Under the pieces are notes generated by a model, which saw nothing but the letters and a program-made list of their open reading frames with translations, was not told the origin of the DNA and did not search any database. A program made the position numbers and the translations under genes. This document shows, piece after piece, positions 8,314-17,188 of a stretch of DNA of 64,000 bases (position 1 is the stretch's first letter; each line of letters opens with the position of its first letter). Source of the stretch: Alphaproteobacteria bacterium RIFCSPHIGHO2_01_FULL_41_14. Its GTDB lineage: Bacteria > Pseudomonadota > Alphaproteobacteria > UBA7879 > UBA5542. The DNA is taken from assembly GCA_001767855.1 (NCBI GenBank), contig MEMF01000001.1:42249-106248 (forward strand), given 5' to 3'.

Positions 8314-10959
8314 GTGTTTGGAATGTTAGAAAAAAAATACGATTCAGCCGTAACGGAAAAATATTTTTATACGTTGTGGGAAAAATCCGGGTGTTTTAAA
8401 CCCTCGGGTAAAGGCAGGCCATACACCATCATTATGCCGCCTGCCAATGTCACCGGAAGTTTGCATTTAGGGCATGCGCTTACCTTTACGTTGCAAGATA
8501 TTCTCATTCGATTTCACCGTATGAAAGGCCGGGATGTTTTGTGGCAGGCCGGGACAGACCACGCTGGCATTGCCACCCAAATGGTAGTCGAGCGCCAGTT
8601 AGCTGAAAAAGGAACGATGCGACAGGATTTGGGTCGCGAGGCATTTCTAGAAGAGGTCTGGACATGGAAAGCTAAATCTGGGGGCGACATCATTGATCAA
8701 CTAAAACGTCTGGGTGCTAGTGCCGATTGGTCACGGGAGCGATTCACCATGGATGATCAGGCGAACCAAGGGGTGAAACGATCTTTTATTCAACTCTATA
8801 AAGATGGGCTGATTTACCGAGATAAGCGTTTGGTCAATTGGGATGCGACATACCAAACAGCTATTTCCGATTTGGAAGTGATTCAAAAGGACGTTAAAGG
8901 TAAGATGTATTATGTTGCTTATCCTTTGGAGTCAGGAGAAGGGCGAATTGTCATTGCAACCACACGACCAGAAACATTTTTTGGAGATGTAGCGGTGGCA
9001 GTGCACCCCCAAGATGAACGGTATAAACATCTCATTGGAACACGGGTTATACAACCTCTGACCGAGAGAGCTCTCCCCATTATCGGAGATGATCATTGTG
9101 ATCCTGACAAGGGCACGGGGGCTGTTAAAATTACACCCGCCCATGATTTCAACGATTTTGAGATGGCGCAGCGACATGGCTTAGAGGCGCTCTCTATTTT
9201 AGACGAGCACAATAGATTGAGGGGGGCGTGTGTCCTCGGAGACTATGTGGGGTTGACCACCCGCCAAGCGCGTGAAAAAGTGCTGGCTGCTTTTGAAGAG
9301 AACGGGGTACTCGAAAAAATAGAAGACATCACCCACACTGTGCCACATGGGGATCGTTCCGACAGTGTGATCGAGCCTCGGTTAACAGATCAGTGGTATG
9401 TGGATGCAAAGACTCTGTCAAAAAAAGCTATGGAAGCGGTGGAGAAAGGTGACACCACTTTCTTTCCCGAACAGTGGACGAAGGTTTACTTTGACTGGCT
9501 CAACAACATTCAGCCCTGGTGCATTTCCCGCCAGATTTGGTGGGGGCACTCCATTCCGGCTTGGTATGGGCCAGAGGGCCATGTCTTCGTGGCGTATACA
9601 GAAAAAGAGGCGCAAGAACAGGCCGAAAAAACATATGGTCACTCTGTTGATCTAACGCCAGATCCAGATGTGTTGGATACGTGGTTTTCTTCTGGTCTTT
9701 GGCCAATTGTAACCTTAGGGGGGTTTGAGAATCATCCTGACTTTCAAAAACGGTATCCAACCGATGTGTTGGTAACGGGGTTTGACATCATCTTTTTCTG
9801 GGTCGCTCGTATGATGATGCTGGGGATTTATTTCACCCAGAAAGTTCCCTTCCGAGACGTTTACATGCATGCCTTGGTTCGTGATACCAAAGGACAAAAG
9901 ATGTCTAAGTCTAAAGGCAATGTCATCGATCCTTTGTATCTGATTGACGAATATGGGGCTGATGCGCTTCGATTCACGTTGGCCTCCTTAGCGGCGCCAG
10001 GTCGGGACATCAAGCTATCGGAAGCTCATGTTGAGGGATCGCGTAATTTCATCACCAAGCTTTGGAATGCCACACGGTATGCTCAGATGAATGGGGCGGT
10101 GTGGAGAGAAGAGTTTCAAGCAGAAAAATGTGTCTTTGAAATCAATCGCTGGATTGTGGCAGAACTTGCGCTTTGTGCCGAAGAGGTGGGGACAGCGATT
10201 CAGAGTTATCGATTCCATGAGGCAGCCCAAACCCTCTATCATTTCTTATGGGGTACGTTTTGTGATTGGTATGTGGAATTTACAAAGCCACTCTTACTGG
10301 GCGATGCAGGGCCGATAAAAACAGAGATTCAACACACCATGGCGTGGGCGGTTGGGCAGCTGTGCCACTTGATGCACCCCTTGATGCCGTATGTGACAGA
10401 AGAGATTTGGCGTGCCATAGGGGGGAAAGGCCTTCTCATTAGGGCTTCTTGGCCGTCTCTCGGGCGTGTGTCTGCTTTTGAGGACGCTCGAGAAGAAATC
10501 AATCACGTCATTGAGGTGATTTCGGAATTCCGTTCTTTGCGGAGCGACCTTAGCATCGAACCTCCTTTTGTTTTAAGCATATTCACGGGTTCATTATCAG
10601 GCCAGGCTCAAACAGTCATTTCAAAGCATGGAGTTGTTTTAGAAGGGCTGGGTCGTATCAAATTTGTTCATCAAGCCCCTAAGGGCAAGATGATTGATCT
10701 TGTGATTAACGGGGAATCTTTTGGGGTAGAAGTAACGGGAGCGTTTGACCCTATTCAAGAAATGACAAGATTAGAAAAGGAATTGCAAAAGGTGGAAGAA
10801 GAGTTACTAAAGGTGGAAAAGAAATTAAGTGATCCGCTTCTTTTATCAAAAGCTCCCCGAGAGATTGTTAAAGAATTGCAGGACAGAAAGAAGATCTTTA
10901 GGTCCAAACAAGAAAAATATCAACAATCTCTCGGGAAAATAAAAACGCTTTTGGAATAG
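8314..10959 (+). CDS. valS: Valyl-tRNA synthetase
   Basis: An 881-residue class I aminoacyl-tRNA synthetase. The HIGH-type motif is HLGH at residues 51-54 in PPANVTGSLHLGHALT, and the KMSKS motif is at 529-533. The editing domain with TTRPETFFGDVAVAVHP and a C-terminal coiled-coil arm (about 815-880, Lys/Glu-rich) are in place. Two starts are possible: GTG 8314 (preceded by AAAGAAAG) or ATG 8323; the difference is three residues. It diverges from cpoB across a 113-base spacer. Confidence 0.97.
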   Translation: MFGMLEKKYDSAVTEKYFYTLWEKSGCFKPSGKGRPYTIIMPPANVTGSLHLGHALTFTLQDILIRFHRMKGRDVLWQAGTDHAGIATQMVVERQLAEKGTMRQDLGREAFLEEVWTWKAKSGGDIIDQLKRLGASADWSRERFTMDDQANQGVKRSFIQLYKDGLIYRDKRLVNWDATYQTAISDLEVIQKDVKGKMYYVAYPLESGEGRIVIATTRPETFFGDVAVAVHPQDERYKHLIGTRVIQPLTERALPIIGDDHCDPDKGTGAVKITPAHDFNDFEMAQRHGLEALSILDEHNRLRGACVLGDYVGLTTRQAREKVLAAFEENGVLEKIEDITHTVPHGDRSDSVIEPRLTDQWYVDAKTLSKKAMEAVEKGDTTFFPEQWTKVYFDWLNNIQPWCISRQIWWGHSIPAWYGPEGHVFVAYTEKEAQEQAEKTYGHSVDLTPDPDVLDTWFSSGLWPIVTLGGFENHPDFQKRYPTDVLVTGFDIIFFWVARMMMLGIYFTQKVPFRDVYMHALVRDTKGQKMSKSKGNVIDPLYLIDEYGADALRFTLASLAAPGRDIKLSEAHVEGSRNFITKLWNATRYAQMNGAVWREEFQAEKCVFEINRWIVAELALCAEEVGTAIQSYRFHEAAQTLYHFLWGTFCDWYVEFTKPLLLGDAGPIKTEIQHTMAWAVGQLCHLMHPLMPYVTEEIWRAIGGKGLLIRASWPSLGRVSAFEDAREEINHVIEVISEFRSLRSDLSIEPPFVLSIFTGSLSGQAQTVISKHGVVLEGLGRIKFVHQAPKGKMIDLVINGESFGVEVTGAFDPIQEMTRLEKELQKVEEELLKVEKKLSDPLLLSKAPREIVKELQDRKKIFRSKQEKYQQSLGKIKTLLE

Positions 10960-10979
10960 TTAAAAAACAGAAGAGCTCA

Positions 10980-11011
10980 AATCTTTTCATAGAAATTTCT
11001 ATGAAAAGATT
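10980..11011. terminator. Perfect inverted repeat between convergent valS and lipoprotein gene
   Basis: A 32-base perfect palindrome with 14-base arms (AATCTTTTCATAGA and its complement) around AATT. It starts 21 bases after the valS stop and ends 18 bases before the stop of the opposing lipoprotein gene. The position suggests a bidirectional transcription end signal, although no long T-run follows it and the stem is AT-rich. It could instead be a protein-binding site. Confidence 0.5.
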
Positions 11012-11029
11012 GCCTCCCTGTATTCCAAC

Positions 11030-11197
11030 TTATTCTTTGCTGTCTTCTGCTGCAGGAGCTTCTTCTGTCGCTTCTGTAGCGGCAGGGGCCTCTTGAGTTG
11101 TTGTCGCATCAGCAGGCATATCCCCCTCTTTCTTTTTGTCGCAATTTGCAAGAACAAAAAGAAGAGCAAGTGCAGTCATCGATAGAATTATTTTCAA
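11030..11197 (-). CDS. Small putative lipoprotein, 55 residues
   Basis: A 55-residue reading frame starting at TTG 11197, with GGAGAC ending six bases upstream. The protein has a short basic start, a hydrophobic stretch (about 7-18) and a lipobox-like LANC with Cys19, followed by DKKKEGD and a low-complexity Ala/Glu/Thr/Pro tail ending EDSKE. This is the layout of entericidin-like or other small anchored lipoproteins. An ATG at 11179 is an alternative but would leave a very short signal. No family is recognised. It lies between valS and murJ, with the strong palindrome just beyond its stop codon. Confidence 0.6.
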   Translation of the reverse strand: MKIILSMTALALLFVLANCDKKKEGDMPADATTTQEAPAATEATEEAPAAEDSKE

Positions 11198-11264
11198 TTT
11201 ATGTCTCCATAATTAATTACCTCTTTAATCTGTACCATATTTTTTTTCTTTAATATAGAGGGAA

Positions 11265-12809
11265 CTAAAGGTCTTTAGAAAAATTTTTGAAGTAGGAGGG
11301 TCTGAAGATACCAACCCAGGCAGCAAAGAGGATATATAATCCAATACCAGGGCCAAGAATGGCAGGGAGAAGAATCCAAGAAGACGGGGCGATTTTCTTT
11401 ATAAACAATTCGAAAGAGGGTACTAATACAGTTAAATAAGCAACAAGAACGAGGACGGGAATACTTAACTTCCTTATATAGTTGGATAATTGGGTAGAAA
11501 AAAAGAATAATCGTTTCTTTTTTAAGAATATTCCCAGGACAGTTGCTTGGACCCAGGCCGAGATACTGGTGGCCAGCGCGAGGCCCACATATTCCAGGGA
11601 ATTAATCAGAAGAAGATTCAGGGTTACATTTAAAAGAACACCACCAGCTCCAATAAACATGGGTGTACGGGTGTCTCCACTAGAAAAGAAACAAGTGCTA
11701 AAAAGTTTGATCAAAATGTAGGCAGGAAGACCTGACGCCAGGGCGCACAATGTATGAGCTGTTGGTAAAATATCTTCTTGTTTGAACTCGCCGTGAGCAT
11801 AGAGATTGTCTACCAGGAAAGGTGCCAAAAGCATTAAGCTGATACCAGCGGGGACCGACAGGGTGAGCGCGCTTTCCAGCGCGAGGGTTTGCAACGTTTT
11901 AGTCTGCTCCCAATTTTGGGTACGCATGTATTTGGAAAGGGTAGGCAACAACACGGTGCTTAAGGCGATCCCAATCACACTGAGGGGCAGCTGGGCTAAG
12001 CGGTCGGCGTAACTCATATAAGAAATGCCCCCTATTTTTAAATAAGACGCGATCATAATGTCGAGGAACAAGTTAATTTGCACCACGCTGGATCCTAGAG
12101 CCGCGGGGAGAAGGGTTCTGAAAAAGGTGCGTACTTGAGGGGTGATTTTAGGTTTTTTCGGGAAGACAGCTATTTTAGAGAATTGACAGGGGACAAAGAC
12201 CCATAAAAATTGGATAATCCCACATCCCAAAATACCCCAGGCGAGAGCATATCCAGGGGAATGTAACGCTGGGCTTAGATAAAGAAGACATCCAATAATA
12301 AAAAGATTCCCAGCAGCAGGGGAGGCTGCCGCCGCGGCAAAGCGTTCAAACGAATTGAGAATGCCACTAAAAAAAGCGGTGAGAGAAATAAAGAATAAAA
12401 AAGGGAACGTGATTTTTGAAAAACTAATGGTTAGCGCCAGCCGATCTGGAGTTTGGACCAATCCTCGGAAAAAGAGAGGAATGAGATCGGGCAGAAAAAA
12501 CTCCACGATGATAATAAGAGCTGTCAGGGTAATGGCGAGAAAAGAAAAAATGTTTTGAGCAAACGATAGCGCTGCAGACCGTCCCTCTCTGGCAAGAATG
12601 CCTGAAAACACGGGGACAAAAGAAACGTTAAACGCCCCTTCGGCAAAAATACGGCGGAATAAACTGGGGATCTTGATAGCAATACCCAAGGCATCGCTGA
12701 CAGCATTCACCCCAATGTAATAAGCTTGCAGTGTTTCACGGACAAAACCAGTCACCCGACTTAGAATGGTAAACCCACTAACGGATAGGAAAGACCGAAT
12801 AAGTTTCAT
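11265..12809 (-). CDS. murJ: Lipid II flippase MurJ
   Basis: A 514-residue MOP-superfamily membrane protein with about 14 transmembrane segments. The N-terminus MKLIRSFLSVSGFTILSRVTGFVRE is diagnostic of MurJ/MviN, and the segment FRRIFAEGAFNVSFVPVF contains the essential cytoplasmic-loop residues. It flips undecaprenyl-linked lipid II to the periplasm for peptidoglycan synthesis. It stands alone on the minus strand between a small lipoprotein gene and xthA, with gaps of 67 and 87 bases. Confidence 0.96.
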   Translation of the reverse strand: MKLIRSFLSVSGFTILSRVTGFVRETLQAYYIGVNAVSDALGIAIKIPSLFRRIFAEGAFNVSFVPVFSGILAREGRSAALSFAQNIFSFLAITLTALIIIVEFFLPDLIPLFFRGLVQTPDRLALTISFSKITFPFLFFISLTAFFSGILNSFERFAAAAASPAAGNLFIIGCLLYLSPALHSPGYALAWGILGCGIIQFLWVFVPCQFSKIAVFPKKPKITPQVRTFFRTLLPAALGSSVVQINLFLDIMIASYLKIGGISYMSYADRLAQLPLSVIGIALSTVLLPTLSKYMRTQNWEQTKTLQTLALESALTLSVPAGISLMLLAPFLVDNLYAHGEFKQEDILPTAHTLCALASGLPAYILIKLFSTCFFSSGDTRTPMFIGAGGVLLNVTLNLLLINSLEYVGLALATSISAWVQATVLGIFLKKKRLFFFSTQLSNYIRKLSIPVLVLVAYLTVLVPSFELFIKKIAPSSWILLPAILGPGIGLYILFAAWVGIFRPSYFKNFSKDL

Positions 12810-12896
12810 GTGCTCTTCATCTTGTTGGCCCGATACTAAGCAGAGAAGAACAAAAAGGCAAGAGGGAAAGGATGAGAAATTGTTTCTCTTGTCGAT

Positions 12897-13676
12897 CTAG
12901 AGGAGGATACACCAAAGGGGAGCATGGTCAGAAGGGCGTTCTTTCCCCCTAAAACCTCTGTCAATCCCCACTGATTTCAGAGAGCTGTTTGCCTCGGGTG
13001 ATAAAAGAAGATGGTCAATCCTCAACCCCCAATTGCGACGCCAGGCGCCTTGTCGATAGTCCCACCAGGTATACCAGTCTTGGTTGTTGGTCCGGTCTTC
13101 GGGATAGAGGGCGCGCACGGCATCACAAAGACCTATATCCAAGAGAGCGTTAAAACTCGACCGTTCAGCGTCACTGACCAATACTTCTCCTATCCATTTC
13201 TCTGGCTCATGGACATCGGCATCGGTGGGGGCCACGTTATAGTCCCCACCCACAATCAGTTTCTCCTTAAAGGTGAGAAGGGTGGTTAGGTGATCTTTGA
13301 GATGGTGGTAAAAGGAAAGTTTGTAGGCATATTTTTCTGATCCCACAATGCCTCCATTGGGAGCATAGACAGAGGCCACGCGCACCCCGCCTGTGAAAGC
13401 GTCGATGTAGCGGGCTTGGGGGTCAGAAAAATGAGGCAAATTATATTGAACATCTTCCAGCGGGAATTTAGAGAGAATGGCGACTCCATTAAACGTTTTT
13501 TGCCCATGGATCGCGATGTTGTATCCCATATCTTCTATAAATTCGGCGGGAAAGGCCTCATTTTGGCACTTTGTTTCTTGAAGCAGAATGATGTCAGGTT
13601 TTGTTTCTGCCACCCACTCGCTGAAGAGGGGGAGGCGTACTTTAATTGAGTTTACGTTCCAGCTGGCAATTTTCAT
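12897..13676 (-). CDS. xthA: Exodeoxyribonuclease III
   Basis: A 259-residue apurinic/apyrimidinic endonuclease/3' exonuclease of the exonuclease-endonuclease-phosphatase fold. Motifs in order: MKIASWNVNSIKVRL at the start, DIILLQETKCQ with the metal-binding Glu, the GGDYNVAPTDADVH block, and SDHAPLW near the C-terminus with catalytic Asp and His. The ATG at 13676 is chosen over a frame-internal upstream codon because MKIASWN is the family N-terminus and it overlaps the erpA stop as ATGA. It forms a two-gene unit with erpA. Confidence 0.95.
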   Translation of the reverse strand: MKIASWNVNSIKVRLPLFSEWVAETKPDIILLQETKCQNEAFPAEFIEDMGYNIAIHGQKTFNGVAILSKFPLEDVQYNLPHFSDPQARYIDAFTGGVRVASVYAPNGGIVGSEKYAYKLSFYHHLKDHLTTLLTFKEKLIVGGDYNVAPTDADVHEPEKWIGEVLVSDAERSSFNALLDIGLCDAVRALYPEDRTNNQDWYTWWDYRQGAWRRNWGLRIDHLLLSPEANSSLKSVGIDRGFRGKERPSDHAPLWCILL

Positions 13677-13996
13677 ATGGAGAAAGAGGCCCCACACCCA
13701 CAGGACTTGTCAGCATTGGGATTGGTGATCTTAAAATAAGATCCAATGAGTTCCGTCTCATAGCTGAGGGCTGCCCTTTCCAAGAAAGGATAAGAAACGG
13801 GGTCAATCAAAACGGTGATCTCTTCCCGGCGAATAACAATGTCATCCGGGTGAATCTCTGTTTCTAGATCAAACTGATATTGTAGACCGGAACATCCGCC
13901 GGCTAAGATGGAAATTCGTAAAAACTGATTTTTATCCCTCTGCATCGAGACAAGTTGTTGAAAAGCAGAGTCTAATATATTAAAAGTGGGAACCAT
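13673..13996 (-). CDS. erpA: Iron-sulfur cluster insertion protein ErpA (A-type carrier)
   Basis: An A-type (HesB/IscA) carrier of about 107 residues that delivers Fe-S clusters to apo-proteins. The three ligand cysteines are visible: one in ILAGGCSGLQYQF and two in the C-terminal SCGCGASFSI. The ATG at 13996 gives the usual family length; a TTG at 14038 would add 14 residues (121 total) and cannot be excluded. The final four bases overlap xthA (ATGA), a pairing often seen in alphaproteobacteria. Confidence 0.93.
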   Translation of the reverse strand: MVPTFNILDSAFQQLVSMQRDKNQFLRISILAGGCSGLQYQFDLETEIHPDDIVIRREEITVLIDPVSYPFLERAALSYETELIGSYFKITNPNADKSCGCGASFSI

Positions 13997-14073
13997 TCGT
14001 AAATACTTTCTTTTAAACAGACCTAAATAACTTTGCAAGAAAAGTCAAATTTTCAGAAAAAAATGAGATCTTC

Positions 14074-14103
14074 TTGACGGTTTAAGTCCGTTCTTGCCAT
14101 TAT
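14074..14103 (+). promoter_or_regulatory. Candidate promoter for the SPOR protein gene
   Basis: TTGACG (14074-14079), an 18-base spacer and CATTAT (14098-14103), just ahead of a strong AGGAGG Shine-Dalgarno (14106-14111) and the ATG at 14122. A start of transcription 6-8 bases after the -10 would fall within or right beside the ribosome binding site, so the leader would be very short. Confidence 0.4.
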
Positions 14104-14121
14104 ACAGGAGGAGATAACCCT

Positions 14122-14832
14122 ATGACAAACAACCCGTGGAACAATACAGAGTTTACCCCACCCCCCCGATCACCCTGGTGGTCCTCTAAAGTTCTTTTGG
14201 TTATCTTACTAGCTCTCTCTGTTTTCGTCGGGTTCATTGTTTTTTGGAATGTCATCATGTCGCGTACGGATGATGTGGATGAGGCGAATATCCCCGTTAT
14301 TGCGGCAGAAACGGTGACAGTCAAAGAAAGACCCCAAGAGCTTTTGGTGGAAGAAGGAGACTCTGTTTATAGCTTGATCTCACAAGAGAAGTCTAAAACC
14401 TCTTCTTTGAAAACGGAGGCAGAAGATCCTGTTTATGAAACTAGTTTTCAGCAGATTGAGGAAAAGGAGGGGCCAAATCGCAAGGTGCGTATAGAGGAAA
14501 AAACGGAAGTGATCGATATAGATATCCCCCCGGTAAAAGCGGCACCAACTTTTAAGGCCCAAAAGCAAGCTGTAAAAAAAGAAAGAACGGGTCTATTTTT
14601 CCTCCAGATTGGGTCTTTGTCCTCAGATCAAGAGGCTCAGCAAGAGAGTCGGCGGTTGAAGAGGAAATATGTCCCTCTCAAAACGCTGGACATTAAAATT
14701 GTCCCAAAAGAATTGGCAGGGAAAGGAACCTACCATCGCCTCCAAGCAGGACCCTTTGAAAGCAAGGGAGAGGCTGAGAGAACCTGTCAAGATCTTAAGC
14801 AAGCAGGCGCCCATTGTCTGGTTGTTAGTTAG
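14122..14832 (+). CDS. SPOR domain protein, membrane anchored
   Basis: A 236-residue bitopic protein: short Pro-rich cytoplasmic start, one transmembrane helix (about 23-43), an acidic/Glu-Lys linker (about 50-150) and a C-terminal SPOR domain (about 156-236, containing LFFLQIGSL, YHRLQAGPF and the terminal HCLVV strand). SPOR domains bind denuded glycan at the division septum, so a role in cell division or septal peptidoglycan turnover is likely. It has a strong AGGAGG ribosome binding site and diverges from erpA. Confidence 0.88.
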   Translation: MTNNPWNNTEFTPPPRSPWWSSKVLLVILLALSVFVGFIVFWNVIMSRTDDVDEANIPVIAAETVTVKERPQELLVEEGDSVYSLISQEKSKTSSLKTEAEDPVYETSFQQIEEKEGPNRKVRIEEKTEVIDIDIPPVKAAPTFKAQKQAVKKERTGLFFLQIGSLSSDQEAQQESRRLKRKYVPLKTLDIKIVPKELAGKGTYHRLQAGPFESKGEAERTCQDLKQAGAHCLVVS

Positions 14833-14942
14833 TTTTTGATTGAATTTTTTTCATCCTTTCTTTATATTAATCAAACAAGTTTCGTGTCACCACCCCGATG
14901 GTGCGTCATATATCAGTAACCTAATTTTCATAAGAGGAAAGA

Positions 14943-15938
14943 GTGCTTTTTCTTTTTCTATTAAAAAACAATGTTCCCATTTTTGCTGCAGTCTTGCTGG
15001 GTTACTTTTGTTCTTATTTTCATATCTTGGGTAAACGAGCGACATCTGTTCTAACAGATTTCGTCTTTTTTATTGCCTTGCCGTGTATGGTGCTTTATCA
15101 GTTTTCAAAGCATTCTGTGGATAAAATTTTCAACGGTTCTTACATGGCGGTTATTGCCATCGCCACCCTAACTCTCGCAGCCATTGGCGCTTTTCTCGGA
15201 AAAAAGATCTTTAAACAGAGACTGTCAGAGACGGCCTTAACCCTCATGTCAATCAGCCAGGTCAACACCGCCTATCTTGCCATTCCTGTCTTTTTGTTAT
15301 TTTTTAAAACCGTTGCACCGGTTGTGATGGTCAGTGTTTTTCAGCAGCTGGTGATTTCTTCCCTCGTTTTAGGACTGATTGAATATGATTTATATAAGTC
15401 AGCCAAAAAAGAAGGATTTACTCATCTGCTATTTTTAAAAGAACTGCCGAAAGCTTTGGTAAAAACCCCCATTATTATAGCCTCCTTTATTGGGTTGGTG
15501 TTTTCTTATAATCATCTTTCTTTTCCATCCTCCGTGGGATACTTCCTTGATCTAATGGGAACATCGGCAGCCCCTCTTTCTTTATTTGTTCTAGGGCTTT
15601 CTCTCCAGCAAGATAAGATCAGTTTTCGCGATGGGAAGTTCCGTCAGCAAATCTTTGCGCTGCTCTTTTTGAAAAATCTTTTCCATCCTCTTTTGGCATT
15701 TTGTTTAGGAAAATTTGTCTTTCACTTGAGCCCGTTTTGGCTGGTTACGGCATCGCTGATGGCAGCTATGCCTACCGCTAGGAATTCTGCTTTGTTTGCT
15801 CAACGGTATGGTCTGGATGTCCAGAGAGCGAATACGTTGATTGTGATTTCAACCCTTATTTCCTTTGTAATGATTAACATTATTTTATATTTCTTGGGGG
15901 ATGTTTCTGTCTTTTTGCCTCAAGGATGCCCTGTCTAG
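14943..15938 (+). CDS. AEC family transporter (auxin efflux carrier type)
   Basis: A 331-residue membrane protein with about ten hydrophobic segments in two halves, matching the bacterial AEC/YfdV family of secondary carriers (malate, malonate and similar acids in known members; substrate here unknown). It starts at GTG 14943, with AGAGGAAA ending just before it. The C-terminal half has AAMPTARNSALFAQRYG, a region typical of the family. Its 3' end overlaps the 3' end of the convergent ABC1 kinase gene by 54 bases. Confidence 0.82.
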   Translation: MLFLFLLKNNVPIFAAVLLGYFCSYFHILGKRATSVLTDFVFFIALPCMVLYQFSKHSVDKIFNGSYMAVIAIATLTLAAIGAFLGKKIFKQRLSETALTLMSISQVNTAYLAIPVFLLFFKTVAPVVMVSVFQQLVISSLVLGLIEYDLYKSAKKEGFTHLLFLKELPKALVKTPIIIASFIGLVFSYNHLSFPSSVGYFLDLMGTSAAPLSLFVLGLSLQQDKISFRDGKFRQQIFALLFLKNLFHPLLAFCLGKFVFHLSPFWLVTASLMAAMPTARNSALFAQRYGLDVQRANTLIVISTLISFVMINIILYFLGDVSVFLPQGCPV

Positions 15939-17171
15939 GAGCTCTTCGAACATCTGGTGCCAGTTTAATTGGGCGCCCAATTTAATAAAGGCAGCGCCCA
16001 TTCCAACGGTCACGCGATCCATTAAGATGAATTCCCGCGGCAGTTCTACTTTCCCATGGGCTTTGAGCTTGGTGAGGACGTCTTTGACGATCATCCGTCC
16101 TTGCTCTCCGCTATAGGCTTCTGAAATAGGACGGACGCGATCTTCAAGGACGGGACCATAGAGAAAACGAGCCCAAATGGTGAGCGTCTCCGCGAGTTCT
16201 TTCGTTAAATTTTGGAATCCCCATTGGGTGTACGCCGCCATTAACTGATCTTCTCTCTCCGTTTTGAGCGCTTCATATAATTGTCTGACGCCGCGCAGAA
16301 AAGAAGGAGAAAAGTGTCGGACACATCCAAAATCCAGGAGGCTGACGTTGCCCTCTTCTGAGAAGAGATAATTGCCGGCATGGGGATCTCCATGTAAATA
16401 CCCATGGGCATGAAGGGGATAGTACCAGGCAAAAAATAAGGTTGCCGCCGCTTGATTTCTCAGCGCCAGGGGCTTTTCTGAGAAGGTGTTCAAAGAATCC
16501 CCTGTCATATAAGACATGGTCAAAAGGCGCTCTGTGGAGAGAGAGGGAAATACTTTTGGGAGGGATATGGAGGGATGCTCTTTGAAAATAGTTTTGAAGG
16601 TCTGAATGTGTTCAGCCTCTTTTTTATAGTTAATTTCCTCATAAAGATGATGCTCAATCTCTTTCAAAAACTGACCCGTTTTAAGAGCTCCTCCTCTTGT
16701 TTCATAGAGCGCCAGCAGAAGACGAAACTGGGCAAGGTCGGCCTCAATAATCCCCTGCATGTTGGGATACTGAAGTTTGCACGCCAAGACGTCACCCGTT
16801 AAACTTTCGGCTTTATGGACTTGGCCAATGGAGGCTGCGGCAAAGGGGTCAAGAGTAAAAGATTTAAAATTTTGTTCCCAGTCAGGTCCTAGTTCAGATC
16901 TCAGGCGACGCTTTACAAACAACCCCCCCATGGAAGGGGCTTGAGATTGGAGAGAACTCAAAGCTTTCGCGTAAGGTTCTGGCAAAAGGTCGGGCACCAT
17001 GGCCAAAAGTTGCCCTACTTTCATGAGGGGGCCTCGGAGAGATCCCAGGTGCTTGACGAGATCTTGGGGGGCGAGTTGATAGGTCAGGTATTTGGTGGCT
17101 AACGCGGCAAAGGAGGTAGAACTATGAGAATATCGTTTCAGGCGATCACTGAGCGTATTTTTGTCCATCAC
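15885..17171 (-). CDS. ABC1/UbiB family atypical kinase
   Basis: A 428-residue protein-kinase-like ATPase of the ABC1/ADCK/UbiB family. The diagnostic features are KVGQ at 51-54, AAASIGQVHK at 111-120 (Ala-rich loop in place of the glycine-rich one), the lysine Lys132 in ACKLQYP, HGDPHAGN at 260-267 and LLDFG at 278-282. Members support ubiquinone synthesis or lipid handling. It lacks the two C-terminal transmembrane helices of UbiB proper, and no ubi genes adjoin it, so the substrate is unclear. Its end overlaps the convergent AEC gene. Confidence 0.88.
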   Translation of the reverse strand: MMDKNTLSDRLKRYSHSSTSFAALATKYLTYQLAPQDLVKHLGSLRGPLMKVGQLLAMVPDLLPEPYAKALSSLQSQAPSMGGLFVKRRLRSELGPDWEQNFKSFTLDPFAAASIGQVHKAESLTGDVLACKLQYPNMQGIIEADLAQFRLLLALYETRGGALKTGQFLKEIEHHLYEEINYKKEAEHIQTFKTIFKEHPSISLPKVFPSLSTERLLTMSYMTGDSLNTFSEKPLALRNQAAATLFFAWYYPLHAHGYLHGDPHAGNYLFSEEGNVSLLDFGCVRHFSPSFLRGVRQLYEALKTEREDQLMAAYTQWGFQNLTKELAETLTIWARFLYGPVLEDRVRPISEAYSGEQGRMIVKDVLTKLKAHGKVELPREFILMDRVTVGMGAAFIKLGAQLNWHQMFEELLDRASLRQKDRNIPQEI

Positions 17172-17188
17172 GAGACCTCTTAAAAAGC

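Noticed and set aside
14885-14906. CACCA-TGGTG hairpin after the SPOR gene
   Set aside because: Only a five-base stem with no T-run after it; too weak to call a terminator.
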